Shown: positions 29,767 to 36,413 of the stretch, in pieces
Layout: each line of letters begins with the position of its first letter
How positions within the stretch are numbered: position 1 is the stretch's first letter
From: a virus
Direction: 5' to 3' (one strand)
Length of the DNA stretch: 36,413 nucleotides
Virus record (IMG/VR): IMGVR_UViG_3300031857_000613
Coordinates: 1 to 36,413 of that record
Position numbers and translations under genes: made by a program
Notes under the pieces: model-generated
Told to the model about the DNA's origin: nothing
What the model saw: the letters and a program-made list of their open reading frames with translations, nothing else
Databases searched by the model: none

Positions 29767-30714
29767 TTACTTTCCTCCAGATTGTTTGATTGTTAACCGT
29801 AATGAATCTGCACCTTGCTTAGTTGGTACGAAGCCAAGTTTAGCAAGTACTTCATCTTTGTCTACTGATGTAGGTCCAGCTATCTTGTTCCAACGTACTT
29901 GGATACCTGTATCTGTAACTCCAGCAATACCTTCAAGAGCAGACTTTAGTGAATCTTTTTCCTTTGTCAACTCTTTGATCTTCTCATCTAATTGTAAGTA
30001 TTTCATCGCATTGGTTGAGGCATCCTTGTCCTGGATTAACACCTCTTCACTAGCGATACGTTCTTTTTTTAGACCAACGCATCCTAACTGCCCACTTGCG
30101 TCATAGAACTTGCAGTAATGTTGGCAGTAGTTTTCTTCTCGCTCTGGCTCTGGTGCTACCTCTGATGCCTTGATAGCTTCTAACCAACTCAATGCCTCTA
30201 GTGCCATTGCTTCGTTGTAATCTTCTGTGTGTACCTTGACATCCCGCTCATCACCATCACGGGCGATAGCTACTAACGATACACGCTTTACATCGTGACC
30301 ATTCTTTGCTAGTAGATAACCATAGGTCTGTACCTGCCAGCGTTGCTGTGTTGATGGGAAGTATGAAAGGTTCCTTACCTTGCTTGTCTTCCAGTCAATC
30401 ACATCGCCTGTGCCTGGTACATAGCAGTCAATGTGTGCCTTCATCCCATTGTATTCAACTTCTGTTTCAATGAGAACATCTTTGTTATCTGCTAACGCTT
30501 CTTCAATAGCAGCGTGGATAGCAGTACCCATAATTGCAGCGAGCTTCATCTCGTTATCATTAGTCTCAGGCTGATCGTTCAGTCTGTACCAAACCTTACG
30601 ACGGCAACCACCTAACTCTGATGGACCAATCTGTACCTGCGTAGAGCGTGAACGCTTTGCATCACCTGCACGTAGTGCATTGAGTAGCAGTTCCTTTGGA
30701 TCAGTCGCTGTCAT
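29767..30714 (-). CDS. Cas4/RecB-family exonuclease with Fe-S cysteines
   Basis: 315 residues. GPSELGGCRRKVWYRL (Cys37) and YCQHYCKFYDASGQLGCVG (Cys197, Cys201, Cys212) give the four Fe-S ligands of Cas4-type nucleases. The nuclease core shows GTAIHAAIE (His67), HIDCYVPGTGDVIDWKTSKV (Asp107, Lys109) and QVQTYGYLLAKNG. The C-terminal 90 residues are an added coiled-coil/charged domain (LQLDEKIKELTKEKDSLKSA) before a final LGFVPTKQGADSLRL, so it is longer than the 200-aa Cas4 core. No CRISPR array or cas gene is nearby; it should act in phage recombination or host DNA turnover. Confidence 0.85.
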   Translation of the reverse strand: MTATDPKELLLNALRAGDAKRSRSTQVQIGPSELGGCRRKVWYRLNDQPETNDNEMKLAAIMGTAIHAAIEEALADNKDVLIETEVEYNGMKAHIDCYVPGTGDVIDWKTSKVRNLSYFPSTQQRWQVQTYGYLLAKNGHDVKRVSLVAIARDGDERDVKVHTEDYNEAMALEALSWLEAIKASEVAPEPEREENYCQHYCKFYDASGQLGCVGLKKERIASEEVLIQDKDASTNAMKYLQLDEKIKELTKEKDSLKSALEGIAGVTDTGIQVRWNKIAGPTSVDKDEVLAKLGFVPTKQGADSLRLTIKQSGGK

Positions 30715-30823
30715 TGTTAGCCTCTTCGTGTAATTTGTAAGCTAGCCTGCAAGCCTTCCAACCCATCTCGTAAAAATAGTGTGCAGAATATTCATCTGTC
30801 ATTGCTATTGATTTGATTTCCAT
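30701..30823 (-). CDS. Small hypothetical protein, 40 aa
   Basis: ATG at 30823 with AGGAAAGGA upstream; stop TGA overlaps the nuclease gene by 14 bases. Product MEIKSIAMTDEYSAHYFYEM, GWKACRLAYKLHEEANNDSD. An aromatic-rich helix; no recognised family. Its stop lies inside the next gene, so translation is probably coupled. Confidence 0.55.
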   Translation of the reverse strand: MEIKSIAMTDEYSAHYFYEMGWKACRLAYKLHEEANNDSD

Positions 30824-30825
30824 AA

Positions 30826-31383
30826 CTACATCCTTTCCTGGACCACCAACTGTAAAGGCTTACCCGTGTTAGCGTCAAGAACCGAAGCTATCTCTACCGC
30901 TCTACGGGCGTGTCTCTTTGCGTAGGCTAGGTCAACATCAGGCTTGATAGCTGAATACAGATAGCCAAGAGCAAGCTGACCACCAGAACCAATGCCGTAC
31001 GTTCCGTGATTTGCTTGGAAAAAAGAGAGATCACAAGCAATGCGAAAGATATTGCCGTTAAAAGCAATGAGATAATCGAAGCCACCATCTTTGTCCACCT
31101 TATTGTAGTCGTAGTTGTTGTCGTTAAATGTTGTGAGAATACTTGGGATAATCTTCTTGCCCATAAATTGTGCTGGTTCTTCACCACGATAGAGCGGTGG
31201 CTTCCAGTTGTAGGCAAGGATGTCACCAGGTCTAGTATCCCCTGAGATACCAATGAGAAACTTACCTACCTCAATTATCTTTGGAGTAGATGTAGCAAGG
31301 GTTACTAGATTATCTTCTGTGATCTGAGAGTCAGCTACAAGAACTGCGTAATCAATTCCTTCTACACCTACGATTGTTGTCAT
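30826..31383 (-). CDS. HslV/proteasome-beta-like Ntn-hydrolase
   Basis: 185 residues. It begins M-TTIVGVEGIDYAVLVADS: Thr2 would become the N-terminal nucleophile after Met removal, and Asp18 (Asp17 equivalent) follows in VLVADSQIT. K35 in TPKIIEV and GKFLIGISGDT match the Lys33 strand and 'GFAGGTAD' segment of HslV. YGIGSGGQLALGYLYSAI matches the conserved GSGG..AL near the C-terminal half. The fold is therefore proteasome-type. No ATPase partner (HslU, ARC/Mpa) or pup is visible. It opens the leftward replication operon. A self-compartmentalised protease that works with a host unfoldase is an inference. Confidence 0.8.
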   Translation of the reverse strand: MTTIVGVEGIDYAVLVADSQITEDNLVTLATSTPKIIEVGKFLIGISGDTRPGDILAYNWKPPLYRGEEPAQFMGKKIIPSILTTFNDNNYDYNKVDKDGGFDYLIAFNGNIFRIACDLSFFQANHGTYGIGSGGQLALGYLYSAIKPDVDLAYAKRHARRAVEIASVLDANTGKPLQLVVQERM

Positions 31384-31449
31384 AGACCAAGGCTACCAGT
31401 AACGGCGTGTCGCTGGTCACACGACACCTGCCTACAGTTACCATATTGT
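31384..31449. promoter_or_regulatory. Divergent promoter gap (replication operon / lone zinc-ribbon gene)
   Basis: 66 bases between divergent starts at 31383 (minus) and 31450 (plus). On the minus strand TACAAT (31450-31445) is a good -10; on the plus strand TACCAT (31439-31444) is a TAnnnT-type -10 that would make the plus gene leaderless. GTGTCG-CTGGTCACA-CGACAC is an imperfectly extended hairpin in the minus-strand leader. No good -35 is seen for either. Confidence 0.35.
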
Positions 31450-31686
31450 ATGCGAATCCGCCTACCCAGACTGTCCTTACCTCGCCTCTGGAGTGGCATT
31501 CCTAAGCCCTTTGGAGCCGATTTAAGGGCATTAGGCCCTGTTCACGTATGTACCTGTGGCTCGCAGGTCTTTCAGATTATGGCCAGCTTTGAAGACCACG
31601 AGTTGGTCTGGTGGTTCCTTGATGGAACCTGTGTGAACTGTGGAAATCTAGTCACAGTCCCCTGCCCTGCCGACAAAATGGCATAA
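31450..31686 (+). CDS. Zinc-ribbon protein, lone plus-strand gene, 78 aa
   Basis: The sequence GPVHVCTCGSQVFQIMASFE then LVWWFLDGTCVNCGNLVTVP shows two knuckles (CTC/CxCG and CxxC) 24 residues apart, a beta-hairpin zinc ribbon with WW-rich strands. The N-terminal 28 residues are basic and hydrophobic (MRIRLPRLSLPRLWSGIPKP). The family is one I associate with phage small proteins. No SD precedes ATG 31450, consistent with leaderless translation. It is flanked by leftward operons on both sides, so it has its own transcript. Confidence 0.65.
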   Translation: MRIRLPRLSLPRLWSGIPKPFGADLRALGPVHVCTCGSQVFQIMASFEDHELVWWFLDGTCVNCGNLVTVPCPADKMA

Positions 31687-31723
31687 AAAAAGAGGCCCAC
31701 CCCCCGTAGGGAGTGAGCCTCTT
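31684..31723 (-). terminator. Intrinsic terminator of the tail/lysis operon
   Basis: AAGAGGC-C-CAC (31690-31700) and GTG-A-GCCTCTT (31713-31723) pair with a mismatch and a loop closed by CCC/GGG; on the minus strand the stem is followed by seven T. It lies 18 bases after the holin stop. The T-run coincides with the stop codon of the plus-strand zinc-ribbon gene, so one short segment serves both strands. Confidence 0.85.
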
Positions 31724-31740
31724 CGCCTCGCAGTTACTTC

Positions 31741-31932
31741 TTACTTGGCCTTGCGACCAAACTCTGTAGCTTTAGGATCCAATGCCTTTAGCAATGGGCC
31801 TGCGATAGCAGCGATACCTGCTGATGCTAGTGCCTTTGGATCTGTCACGCCTGCAAGGTACAAAGCGATTACTGATGCAACACCAGCACGTAGATACGTT
31901 GCTGCCATTGCCTTTAACTTGTTCTTATCCAT
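31741..31932 (-). CDS. Holin
   Basis: 63 residues. KAMAATYLRAGVASVIALYL and AGIAAIAGPLLKALDP give two hydrophobic helices separated by the short GVTDPKALASAG turn, with a charged C-terminus (KATEFGRKAK). A small phage membrane protein directly downstream of the endolysin gene and before the operon terminator is typical of holins; 'YLAGVTDPK.L...G.AA..GPLL..L.P' is a pattern seen in actinobacteriophages. It times lysis by opening the membrane. Two bases separate it from the endolysin. Confidence 0.8.
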   Translation of the reverse strand: MDKNKLKAMAATYLRAGVASVIALYLAGVTDPKALASAGIAAIAGPLLKALDPKATEFGRKAK

Positions 31933-31934
31933 TG

Positions 31935-32408
31935 TTACTCCTTTGGACTTGTTGGTTCTTTCTTCTTTGGTAAAGGCTTAACTGCTGCCTTAACCTTTCC
32001 GACAACCTTTGGCTTGCCCAACCAAGGGAACCAAGGGGAAGTGTCGTCTCCACATCCTTCTTTGATTGAGATGTGAAGATGCTTGTTATGTTTGTTTGAC
32101 CCTGTGTATTCGCGGTCACCTTCTGATGCACGATCTGCTGACCAGATCTTGCCTTGGAAAATAAGATACTTAACACGCTTGTCTGCTTTGAGTTGCTGAA
32201 ATAAATTAAAGCAATCAATGCCACCCAACTTATCGTGGGTTAGATCAACACCATATCCAGTATTATGATCTGAATTAGGATTCTGATGGATGTGTGCCTT
32301 GCTCGGCAATAGTCCATCCGAAGCCTTCTTGCGTAGTGGACATATCGCTGTGGCTTGTCGAAGGACAGCAATAGCGGCAGGCGTGGCTTTCTTTGCAACA
32401 GGTTTCAT
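31935..32408 (-). CDS. Endolysin, M15-like peptidase
   Basis: 157 residues. Zinc-peptidase motif: NPNSDHNTGYGVDLTHDKLG (His48, Asp55) and NKHNKHLHISIKEGCG (His112), the H...D...HLHIS pattern of M15 D-Ala-D-Ala/L-Ala-D-Glu peptidases, with VKYLIFQGKIWSADR in between. The C-terminus is a Lys/Pro-rich tail (VGKVKAAVKPLPKKKEPTSP) that may bind the wall. No signal peptide, so it needs the holin next door. ATG at 32408 overlaps the upstream stop (ATGA). Confidence 0.88.
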   Translation of the reverse strand: MKPVAKKATPAAIAVLRQATAICPLRKKASDGLLPSKAHIHQNPNSDHNTGYGVDLTHDKLGGIDCFNLFQQLKADKRVKYLIFQGKIWSADRASEGDREYTGSNKHNKHLHISIKEGCGDDTSPWFPWLGKPKVVGKVKAAVKPLPKKKEPTSPKE

Positions 32409-32671
32409 CTTGATTCATCTTCCTTCTTCTTACTCTTGAGTCCATTAGCAGATACGATTCCTGCCAGGGTTCCAGTAAGGAACACAGTCAGGGTAGATAC
32501 AAGTTCAATAAAGGCTGCATCATTAGGTGCTTGCTTCATTGGTTGTGTTACAAATACCAATGCCCATAGCAGGGCAAAGACTGAGCCAGCAAATACCAAC
32601 GCTAATATGATGCCAATAATGACAATCAATCTAGCGTGTAGTTCTTCTGGGGTATATCTATTTCTTGCCAT
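32405..32671 (-). CDS. Two-TM membrane protein, 88 aa (lysis-associated)
   Basis: ATG at 32671, 14 bases before the upstream stop. Two helices: LIVIIGIILALVFAGSVFAL (about 15-40) and AFIELVSTLTVFLTGTLAGI (about 53-72), with a Lys/Glu tail (KSKKKEDESR). It lies between the endolysin and the lipoprotein. Candidate second holin or antiholin; alternatively a lysis-timing accessory. No family recognised. Confidence 0.65.
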   Translation of the reverse strand: MARNRYTPEELHARLIVIIGIILALVFAGSVFALLWALVFVTQPMKQAPNDAAFIELVSTLTVFLTGTLAGIVSANGLKSKKKEDESR

Positions 32672-32846
32672 CAAATACCTCTGGTAATAAGTCGGAGGAA
32701 CAGGTGCCAGTTACTTCACATTGCGGAGGGTTACACTCAGGCTTTTCCCAGTTCTCAAACTCTTGGCAGGGATACCTAACCCAGCCTTGATAACCGCAAC
32801 CGCTAAGAGTTATTGCGAGAAAGAAGGATGCGATAAATCTCTTCAA
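32658..32846 (-). CDS. Small lipoprotein with Cys-rich body, 62 aa
   Basis: The start is TTG at 32846, with GGAG seven bases upstream inside the previous gene. MKRFIASFFLAITLSGCGYQ is a textbook lipoprotein signal: basic n-region, hydrophobic core, lipobox LSGC (Cys17). The mature part has four more cysteines (YPCQ; PECNPPQCEVTGTCSS) and is Pro-rich. It overlaps its upstream neighbour by 44 bases in another frame. The 'GYQGWVRYPCQEFE' body is a pattern I remember from aquatic phages. Role possibly in lysis or superinfection exclusion. Confidence 0.75.
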   Translation of the reverse strand: MKRFIASFFLAITLSGCGYQGWVRYPCQEFENWEKPECNPPQCEVTGTCSSDLLPEVFDGKK

Positions 32847-33006
32847 CTTGTCGCTCCAATCTTGTAACCGAATCCTTTAATGAACTACCAGAGTTGGGCT
32901 TGAGCTCATTAAGATAATGCTTAACTAACCAGCGCACTGCTGCAGTAAAACCACCGATGATTGTGCATACTGCAACAGCTACTGTTGCGTAGTCTTGTGC
33001 CTGCAT
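32803..33006 (-). CDS. Single-TM coiled-coil protein, 67 aa
   Basis: One TM helix (TVAVAVCTIIGGFTAAVRWL, 8-27) followed by a coiled-coil stretch (SLKDSVTRLERQVEEIYRIL). Positive residues just after the helix (RWLVKHY) suggest the C-terminus is cytoplasmic. ATG at 33006 overlaps the tail gene's stop (TAATG). With the nested lipoprotein, the layout recalls spanins, but predicted topology and a probably single-membrane host speak against it. Confidence 0.65.
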   Translation of the reverse strand: MQAQDYATVAVAVCTIIGGFTAAVRWLVKHYLNELKPNSGSSLKDSVTRLERQVEEIYRILLSRNNS

Positions 33007-35213
33007 TAGACCGTCCTAATGGTTACTAGGAGCGTTCCACCGTAGCCAGAGAATCGCTTATCTGAAGGGGTGGCGTTTCTAAAGTCAAGCTCTTCGATAA
33101 GTCCGATGTATGATTCACCAGTTCTAAAGTCTTCAACGCGGATGGTGTCACCTACGTTTTCAATAGACTCAAGCTGTGACATACGGTCATAGGCAGAACC
33201 TTCAAAGCCAACCTCAACGCCGAAGTGATCTGATTCGTGGTCAAAGCAAGACAATGGATACTGGATTAAACGCTGACGTGGGATAGCAGGCAGTGCCTTA
33301 ATCTGGTAACCAGTAAACAATGGACCCTTAGTAACATCAGTAGATGAACGAGTCAGTGTGAACTGGAAGCCGAGGTATTCTTGTGATGCTTGAGGATAGT
33401 TGATGTTAACTTCTGGCACAGTAGATTCCTGAGCAAAGGTACCGATGCGATAGAAGTTATCGGCATAGTCAATGGAGTCAATCAACAGACCACCATTGGT
33501 AGTATCAACACGAGCCTGCATCAGCTTAAAGATCTTGAGTTCTAGTGTGTTATATCGGACGTAACCTGTACGTAAGAATCCTTCTTCTAGCAAAGTAGAA
33601 GCAGACTCAATGTAGATAGCACCATCTACACCATTGCCAGCATTACAAAATGCTAAGCGGTTAGTATCACCCAGGAAAGCACAGGCTGTTGTATAACTAA
33701 GCACTGTGTCTGCTGGGTTATACAAGTCATAGGCATAAGGGAACTGAAGGTTACCTAATGGTTGACCCATATCTACACGAGTCACACCAACCTGACCATC
33801 AACGCCAGAGGCAGCCCAGATGTATCTGTCACGGAAACCAAAGTCATAGACTGGTTGAGTTGATTCAAAGATTAAAGCACCGTATGTAATGGAGCCATCA
33901 AGCTGACTTGCATCTGCCATACGCATACCCTGGCTAGTACCAATAGCCATATTGCCAAGGTAGTAAGCAATCTTAAATACAATTTCACCTACTGGTAGTT
34001 CTGCTGCAGTGATAGCACTGGTCAGGGTAGGCATAGCACCAGCAGTAGACAAGGTAAACTTGTAGATGTTGGACTGGATACCTGAGTAGCCTGAGATGTA
34101 GATAGCCGCACCACTAGATGTAATACTAGTAAAGATATGATCTGGGTCATTGTGTGAATAGACCGCTGCTGGTAGTGATGTCGCACTACTAGAAAACTCA
34201 TAGACTTTATCGTTGACACACATTACGATACGCTCTTTGGTGTATTCCATAACAGCGTTAGTTACAGTGATGCTGTTTTCAGTAATCATTAGAGTTGGTG
34301 ATACGGTGCTATCGTCAGATAGTAGTTTCTTATATACTCTTAGTCGTGGAGTTCCAGCATTGAGTACGTTAGTAACCCAATAGGCATAGACACCATCATC
34401 GCAGAGTGCGTGTACTGCGTAGTCAGTTCCTGATGTGTAGTCAACGAAGTGAATAACATCGGCAACGCCTGTACCTACTGGAGATACAGCAGTAGATGCA
34501 ACGTTAGTTGCAGTTTTAGCATAGGTAAAAGTAGTGGTTGTAGGTACACCAGTGATGCGGTACTCACCATTGAAGGTAGCATCCACACCAGTAATAGTAA
34601 TCTGCATACCAGTAGATAGGCCGTGTGCTGCAGTTGTAGTTAGCGTTGCCACGTTAGAAGTCAGGGCCTTGTTGTTAATAGATACTGTAATTGCTGGGAA
34701 AATCTTGTCTACATCAAACTCATCAACAAGCAGCACACCGTTGTAAGTATTGCTGTTCTTGTCCCATTGGATAGAACGCATTAGTTGCCACGGACGACCA
34801 TCAGTTCTGATGCCACCTGTGGTGATGTGTTGGCTATCTGATTGCTTGAGTAGTGTTGCCTGTCCCTTAGTCCAGACATCAATACCTTTAGACTCTGTGT
34901 ACTGGAAGCGAAGCGACTCATCTTGGATAGGTTCAAAGAACTTGATGCCTTGTCCATAGTGGAAAGAGCTTTGGCTACGTAGCCACCAACCAGTCAGTGT
35001 CTGCTCACCAGGCTCACGGGTCTGGTCAATCTGTTGCTTACGATACTGCGCTGTTACGCGACGATATGGTGAATCATCAGAGTTCAACAGAAAGAACGGT
35101 AACCCTGCGATTGCTATATCGTAGGCTTCACCTGTTGATGAGTAATTAGTGGCACCTGCTGGATTGGAAAGGGTATAGACCAGTCCCTCGGTAATGTCGT
35201 CGCCATAAGGCAT
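33006..35213 (-). CDS. Large tail/receptor-binding-type protein, 735 aa
   Basis: ATG at 35213 with AAGGAG upstream. Residues 1-170 are aromatic-rich (RRVTAQYRKQQIDQTREPGE; TGWWLRSQSSFHYGQGIKFF). Residues about 174-252 carry the same Ig-like module as the major capsid (ALTSNVATLTTTAAHGL; NGEYRITGVPTTTTFTYAKT). From 255 to 640 strands recur with a propeller-like rhythm (VHALCDDGVYAYWVTNVLNA; FGFRDRYIWAASGVDGQVGV), and a C-terminal beta domain follows (VGDTIRVEDFRTGESYIGLI). No TM or enzyme motif seen. It is probably a tail-tip or tail-spike structural protein; receptor function is inferred. Confidence 0.7.
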   Translation of the reverse strand: MPYGDDITEGLVYTLSNPAGATNYSSTGEAYDIAIAGLPFFLLNSDDSPYRRVTAQYRKQQIDQTREPGEQTLTGWWLRSQSSFHYGQGIKFFEPIQDESLRFQYTESKGIDVWTKGQATLLKQSDSQHITTGGIRTDGRPWQLMRSIQWDKNSNTYNGVLLVDEFDVDKIFPAITVSINNKALTSNVATLTTTAAHGLSTGMQITITGVDATFNGEYRITGVPTTTTFTYAKTATNVASTAVSPVGTGVADVIHFVDYTSGTDYAVHALCDDGVYAYWVTNVLNAGTPRLRVYKKLLSDDSTVSPTLMITENSITVTNAVMEYTKERIVMCVNDKVYEFSSSATSLPAAVYSHNDPDHIFTSITSSGAAIYISGYSGIQSNIYKFTLSTAGAMPTLTSAITAAELPVGEIVFKIAYYLGNMAIGTSQGMRMADASQLDGSITYGALIFESTQPVYDFGFRDRYIWAASGVDGQVGVTRVDMGQPLGNLQFPYAYDLYNPADTVLSYTTACAFLGDTNRLAFCNAGNGVDGAIYIESASTLLEEGFLRTGYVRYNTLELKIFKLMQARVDTTNGGLLIDSIDYADNFYRIGTFAQESTVPEVNINYPQASQEYLGFQFTLTRSSTDVTKGPLFTGYQIKALPAIPRQRLIQYPLSCFDHESDHFGVEVGFEGSAYDRMSQLESIENVGDTIRVEDFRTGESYIGLIEELDFRNATPSDKRFSGYGGTLLVTIRTV

Positions 35214-35296
35214 TGATTACTCCTTGATTGATTGGGTTTGTCGCATAAAAGTAGAGTAGTTTAGCCACGTACTCAGGTGGTAATGCTTATTAAGTT
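35214..35296 (-). other. 84-base gap before the large tail gene
   Basis: AT-rich; contains AAGGAG as the SD of the 735-aa gene and no strong hairpin or promoter. Longest gap in this operon, so an internal promoter is possible but not shown. Confidence 0.3.
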
Positions 35297-35995
35297 TTAC
35301 TTATATTCTTTCTTGTGCCACCACAATTTCTTATAGCGGTCAAAGAATGTTCTGCCAAACTTATGTAAATCAGAATTAAATTTGTTTCTTTCTTTTTCTC
35401 CACCTAAAATAGATTCCCAAGCTTCACGCTTAAATGGAATAATTTGAAGAAACGGTGTGCCTGCAGGAATCAAGCCCTCAAAATTTGGATCACGTAATTT
35501 CAAAAACATATTAAAAGGAATAGAGAAATCATCAGTATCTACAATCCCACTAGCGCAAGTAATCGGGCCTAGTTCGTGGTGTTGCGGTTCCATTACCATA
35601 ATGGACCAGCCTTTAGGAGTTTTAATACTCCAAGGGATGTTGATTCTTACTGCATAATTTATATCTCTAGAGTAAGGATGGTTTTGAAATTGCTCGATAG
35701 CCTGAAATACTATTGCATCATTTGATCCCCATTGAAAATGAGGGCCTTCTGGAGTTTGACGGATATAGATGTCATAAGGTGTTTCCATAATGTAACCTGC
35801 AGTCATCATATCCCAAACTGGCATACATCTTTTGACGGTTGCATATGGTATTCCTACTAAAGAAGGTTCCTTTTTGTTATCAGGATTATTGTAAGACTTT
35901 GCATCTTTATACCATTGAGGTATATATTCTTTAGCGGGTTTAGGTTTCTCTAAAACACCGTCAGGATTGTGAATATCAGTAAAGATAATTTTCAT
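35297..35995 (-). CDS. Conserved phage protein, 232 aa, unknown function
   Basis: Contains KPAKEYIPQWYKDAKSYNNP, VKRCMPVWDMMTAGYIMETP, YAVRINIPWSIKTPKGWSIM and FEGLIPAGTPFLQIIPFKRE. The order 'P....IP.WYK - KRC.P..D.M..GYI...P - WGS - HP - NPWSIKTP.G.S...P - GIVDTD.F - F..R......IPAG.P..Q.IPFKR..W' is one I recognise as a common phage-only family with no assigned function. An all-beta cupin-like core is plausible from the alternation. It lies between tail genes. Confidence 0.7.
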   Translation of the reverse strand: MKIIFTDIHNPDGVLEKPKPAKEYIPQWYKDAKSYNNPDNKKEPSLVGIPYATVKRCMPVWDMMTAGYIMETPYDIYIRQTPEGPHFQWGSNDAIVFQAIEQFQNHPYSRDINYAVRINIPWSIKTPKGWSIMVMEPQHHELGPITCASGIVDTDDFSIPFNMFLKLRDPNFEGLIPAGTPFLQIIPFKREAWESILGGEKERNKFNSDLHKFGRTFFDRYKKLWWHKKEYK

Positions 35996-36010
35996 AATAC
36001 CTCCTATAAT

Positions 36011-36352
36011 TTACTTGGAGGATACTGTATTCAAATCCCAAACGCAAGTTTCTTCATTAAGTGTCCAATCAAAGACTCTTCCTGACTCTAAAGTAATTGG
36101 TTCAGGCTTAGGAGGTATGAAAGCATCACGTACTGGATCATATGTATATCCAACGCCCGCAAAATTCTTTCTTAAAGGTGTACCACCTGTTAGATGGACA
36201 CCTTCTTTTGTGTTGTAAGATGTTTTAATCCATCTTCCTCCAAGGTTATCTAGTAACCATTGGTAACCTTCATCACCATTTGGATCATTAGAATCAGTAA
36301 CTAAAACTTGAACAACAGAATTGTTCTCATTAACCTCTGCCCAATGTGCCAT
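36011..36352 (-). CDS. Small conserved tail-region protein, 113 aa
   Basis: MAHWAEVNENNSVVQVLVTD, then WIKTSYNTKEGVHLTGGTPL and FAGVGYTYDPVRDAFIPPKP, ending ...NEETCVWDLN. The string 'NENN.V..V....N - KTSYNT..G.H - RKN.AG.GYTYD..RDAFI.PKP - W.LNE.TC.W' is widespread in marine and freshwater phages beside tail fibre genes; it may be a fibre-assembly protein or small tail component, function unproven. Its ATG lies one base before the partial gene's stop (36353). Confidence 0.75.
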   Translation of the reverse strand: MAHWAEVNENNSVVQVLVTDSNDPNGDEGYQWLLDNLGGRWIKTSYNTKEGVHLTGGTPLRKNFAGVGYTYDPVRDAFIPPKPEPITLESGRVFDWTLNEETCVWDLNTVSSK

Positions 36353-36413
36353 TTAGTCTACCTGCGCTTTCGTATAACGGAAAATAACAACACCTGAACC
36401 ACCATTACCAGCA
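36353..36413 (-). CDS. Glycine-rich tail fibre protein, C-terminal end only
   Basis: Only 19 residues are visible: AGNGGSGVVIFRYTKAQVD, ending at TAA (36353-36355). A GGSGVV(I/F)RY terminus is the standard end of Gly-rich phage fibre domains that form a polyglycine-II-like sandwich. The rest lies beyond the window. Confidence 0.65.
   Translation of the reverse strand, partial: AGNGGSGVVIFRYTKAQVD

Noticed and set aside
29767-30714. Remnant CRISPR-Cas locus because of the Cas4-like gene
   Set aside because: No repeat array or other cas genes are near; Cas4-like nucleases are usual in phage replication operons.
32658-33006. Classical Rz/Rz1 spanin pair
   Set aside because: Positive charges after the TM helix predict a cytoplasmic C-terminus, and WhiB and proteasome-like genes point to a single-membrane host; kept only as a curiosity.

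Overview
The window is most of a tailed double-stranded DNA phage genome. A phage-encoded WhiB-type iron-sulphur regulator (29119-29388, minus) and an HslV/proteasome-like peptidase (30826-31383, minus) point to an actinobacterial host. The moderate base composition and the aquatic-phage look of the small virion genes fit a freshwater actinobacterium, but that is inference. Structural genes present are a fused-HTH large terminase, a portal, a scaffold, an N4-gp56-type major capsid protein and very large virion proteins. No tape measure, tail tube or sheath is seen, which suggests a short-tailed (podovirus-like) virion. No integrase, parA or repressor was recognised, so a lytic life style is likely. 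No DNA polymerase, ssDNA-binding protein or separate small terminase was seen; replication probably uses the host polymerase.

Layout. (1) 1-19166, minus strand: the packaging and virion operon, transcribed leftward from 19166. Its order is terminase, portal, large internal-virion-type proteins, scaffold, capsid, a group of tiny lysine-rich proteins, a collagen-like fibre, and a truncated glycosyltransferase. (2) 19167-20029: a gene-free control region with palindromes, a direct repeat, a repeated 8-mer and very dense GATC/GGCC words. The leftward structural operon and the rightward small-gene operon diverge from it. (3) 20030-24596, plus strand: about 25 tightly overlapping, mostly unrecognised small genes, including zinc-ribbon and single-TM microproteins. 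They are arranged behind three hairpin leaders and end in a membrane-anchored lytic transglycosylase fully overprinted by two other frames. (4) 24621-24699: back-to-back terminators. (5) 24749-31383, minus strand: the replication and takeover operon, with a Ntn-hydrolase, Cas4-type nuclease, WhiB, RecA/DnaB-type ATPase, Holliday-junction-type nuclease, split primase, DUF1599-type protein, sigma-70-like factor, PD-(D/E)XK nuclease and a zinc ribbon. (6) 31450-31686: a lone plus-strand zinc-ribbon gene. (7) 31690-36413, minus strand: a tail and lysis operon with tail fibre end, a large tail/receptor protein, membrane protein plus nested lipoprotein, M15 endolysin and holin, closed by a U-tailed terminator.

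The two ends do not close into a sensible circle. The glycosyltransferase is cut at base 1 and a glycine-rich tail protein is cut at base 36413, so some sequence between them is probably missing. The strongest candidates for new biology are the plus-strand operon (shared hairpin/SD leaders, GATC density, triple-frame overprinting) and the proteasome-like protease carried without an unfoldase. A shared beta-sandwich module in both the major capsid and tail proteins is also notable. All family calls come from reading motifs; no database search was run.
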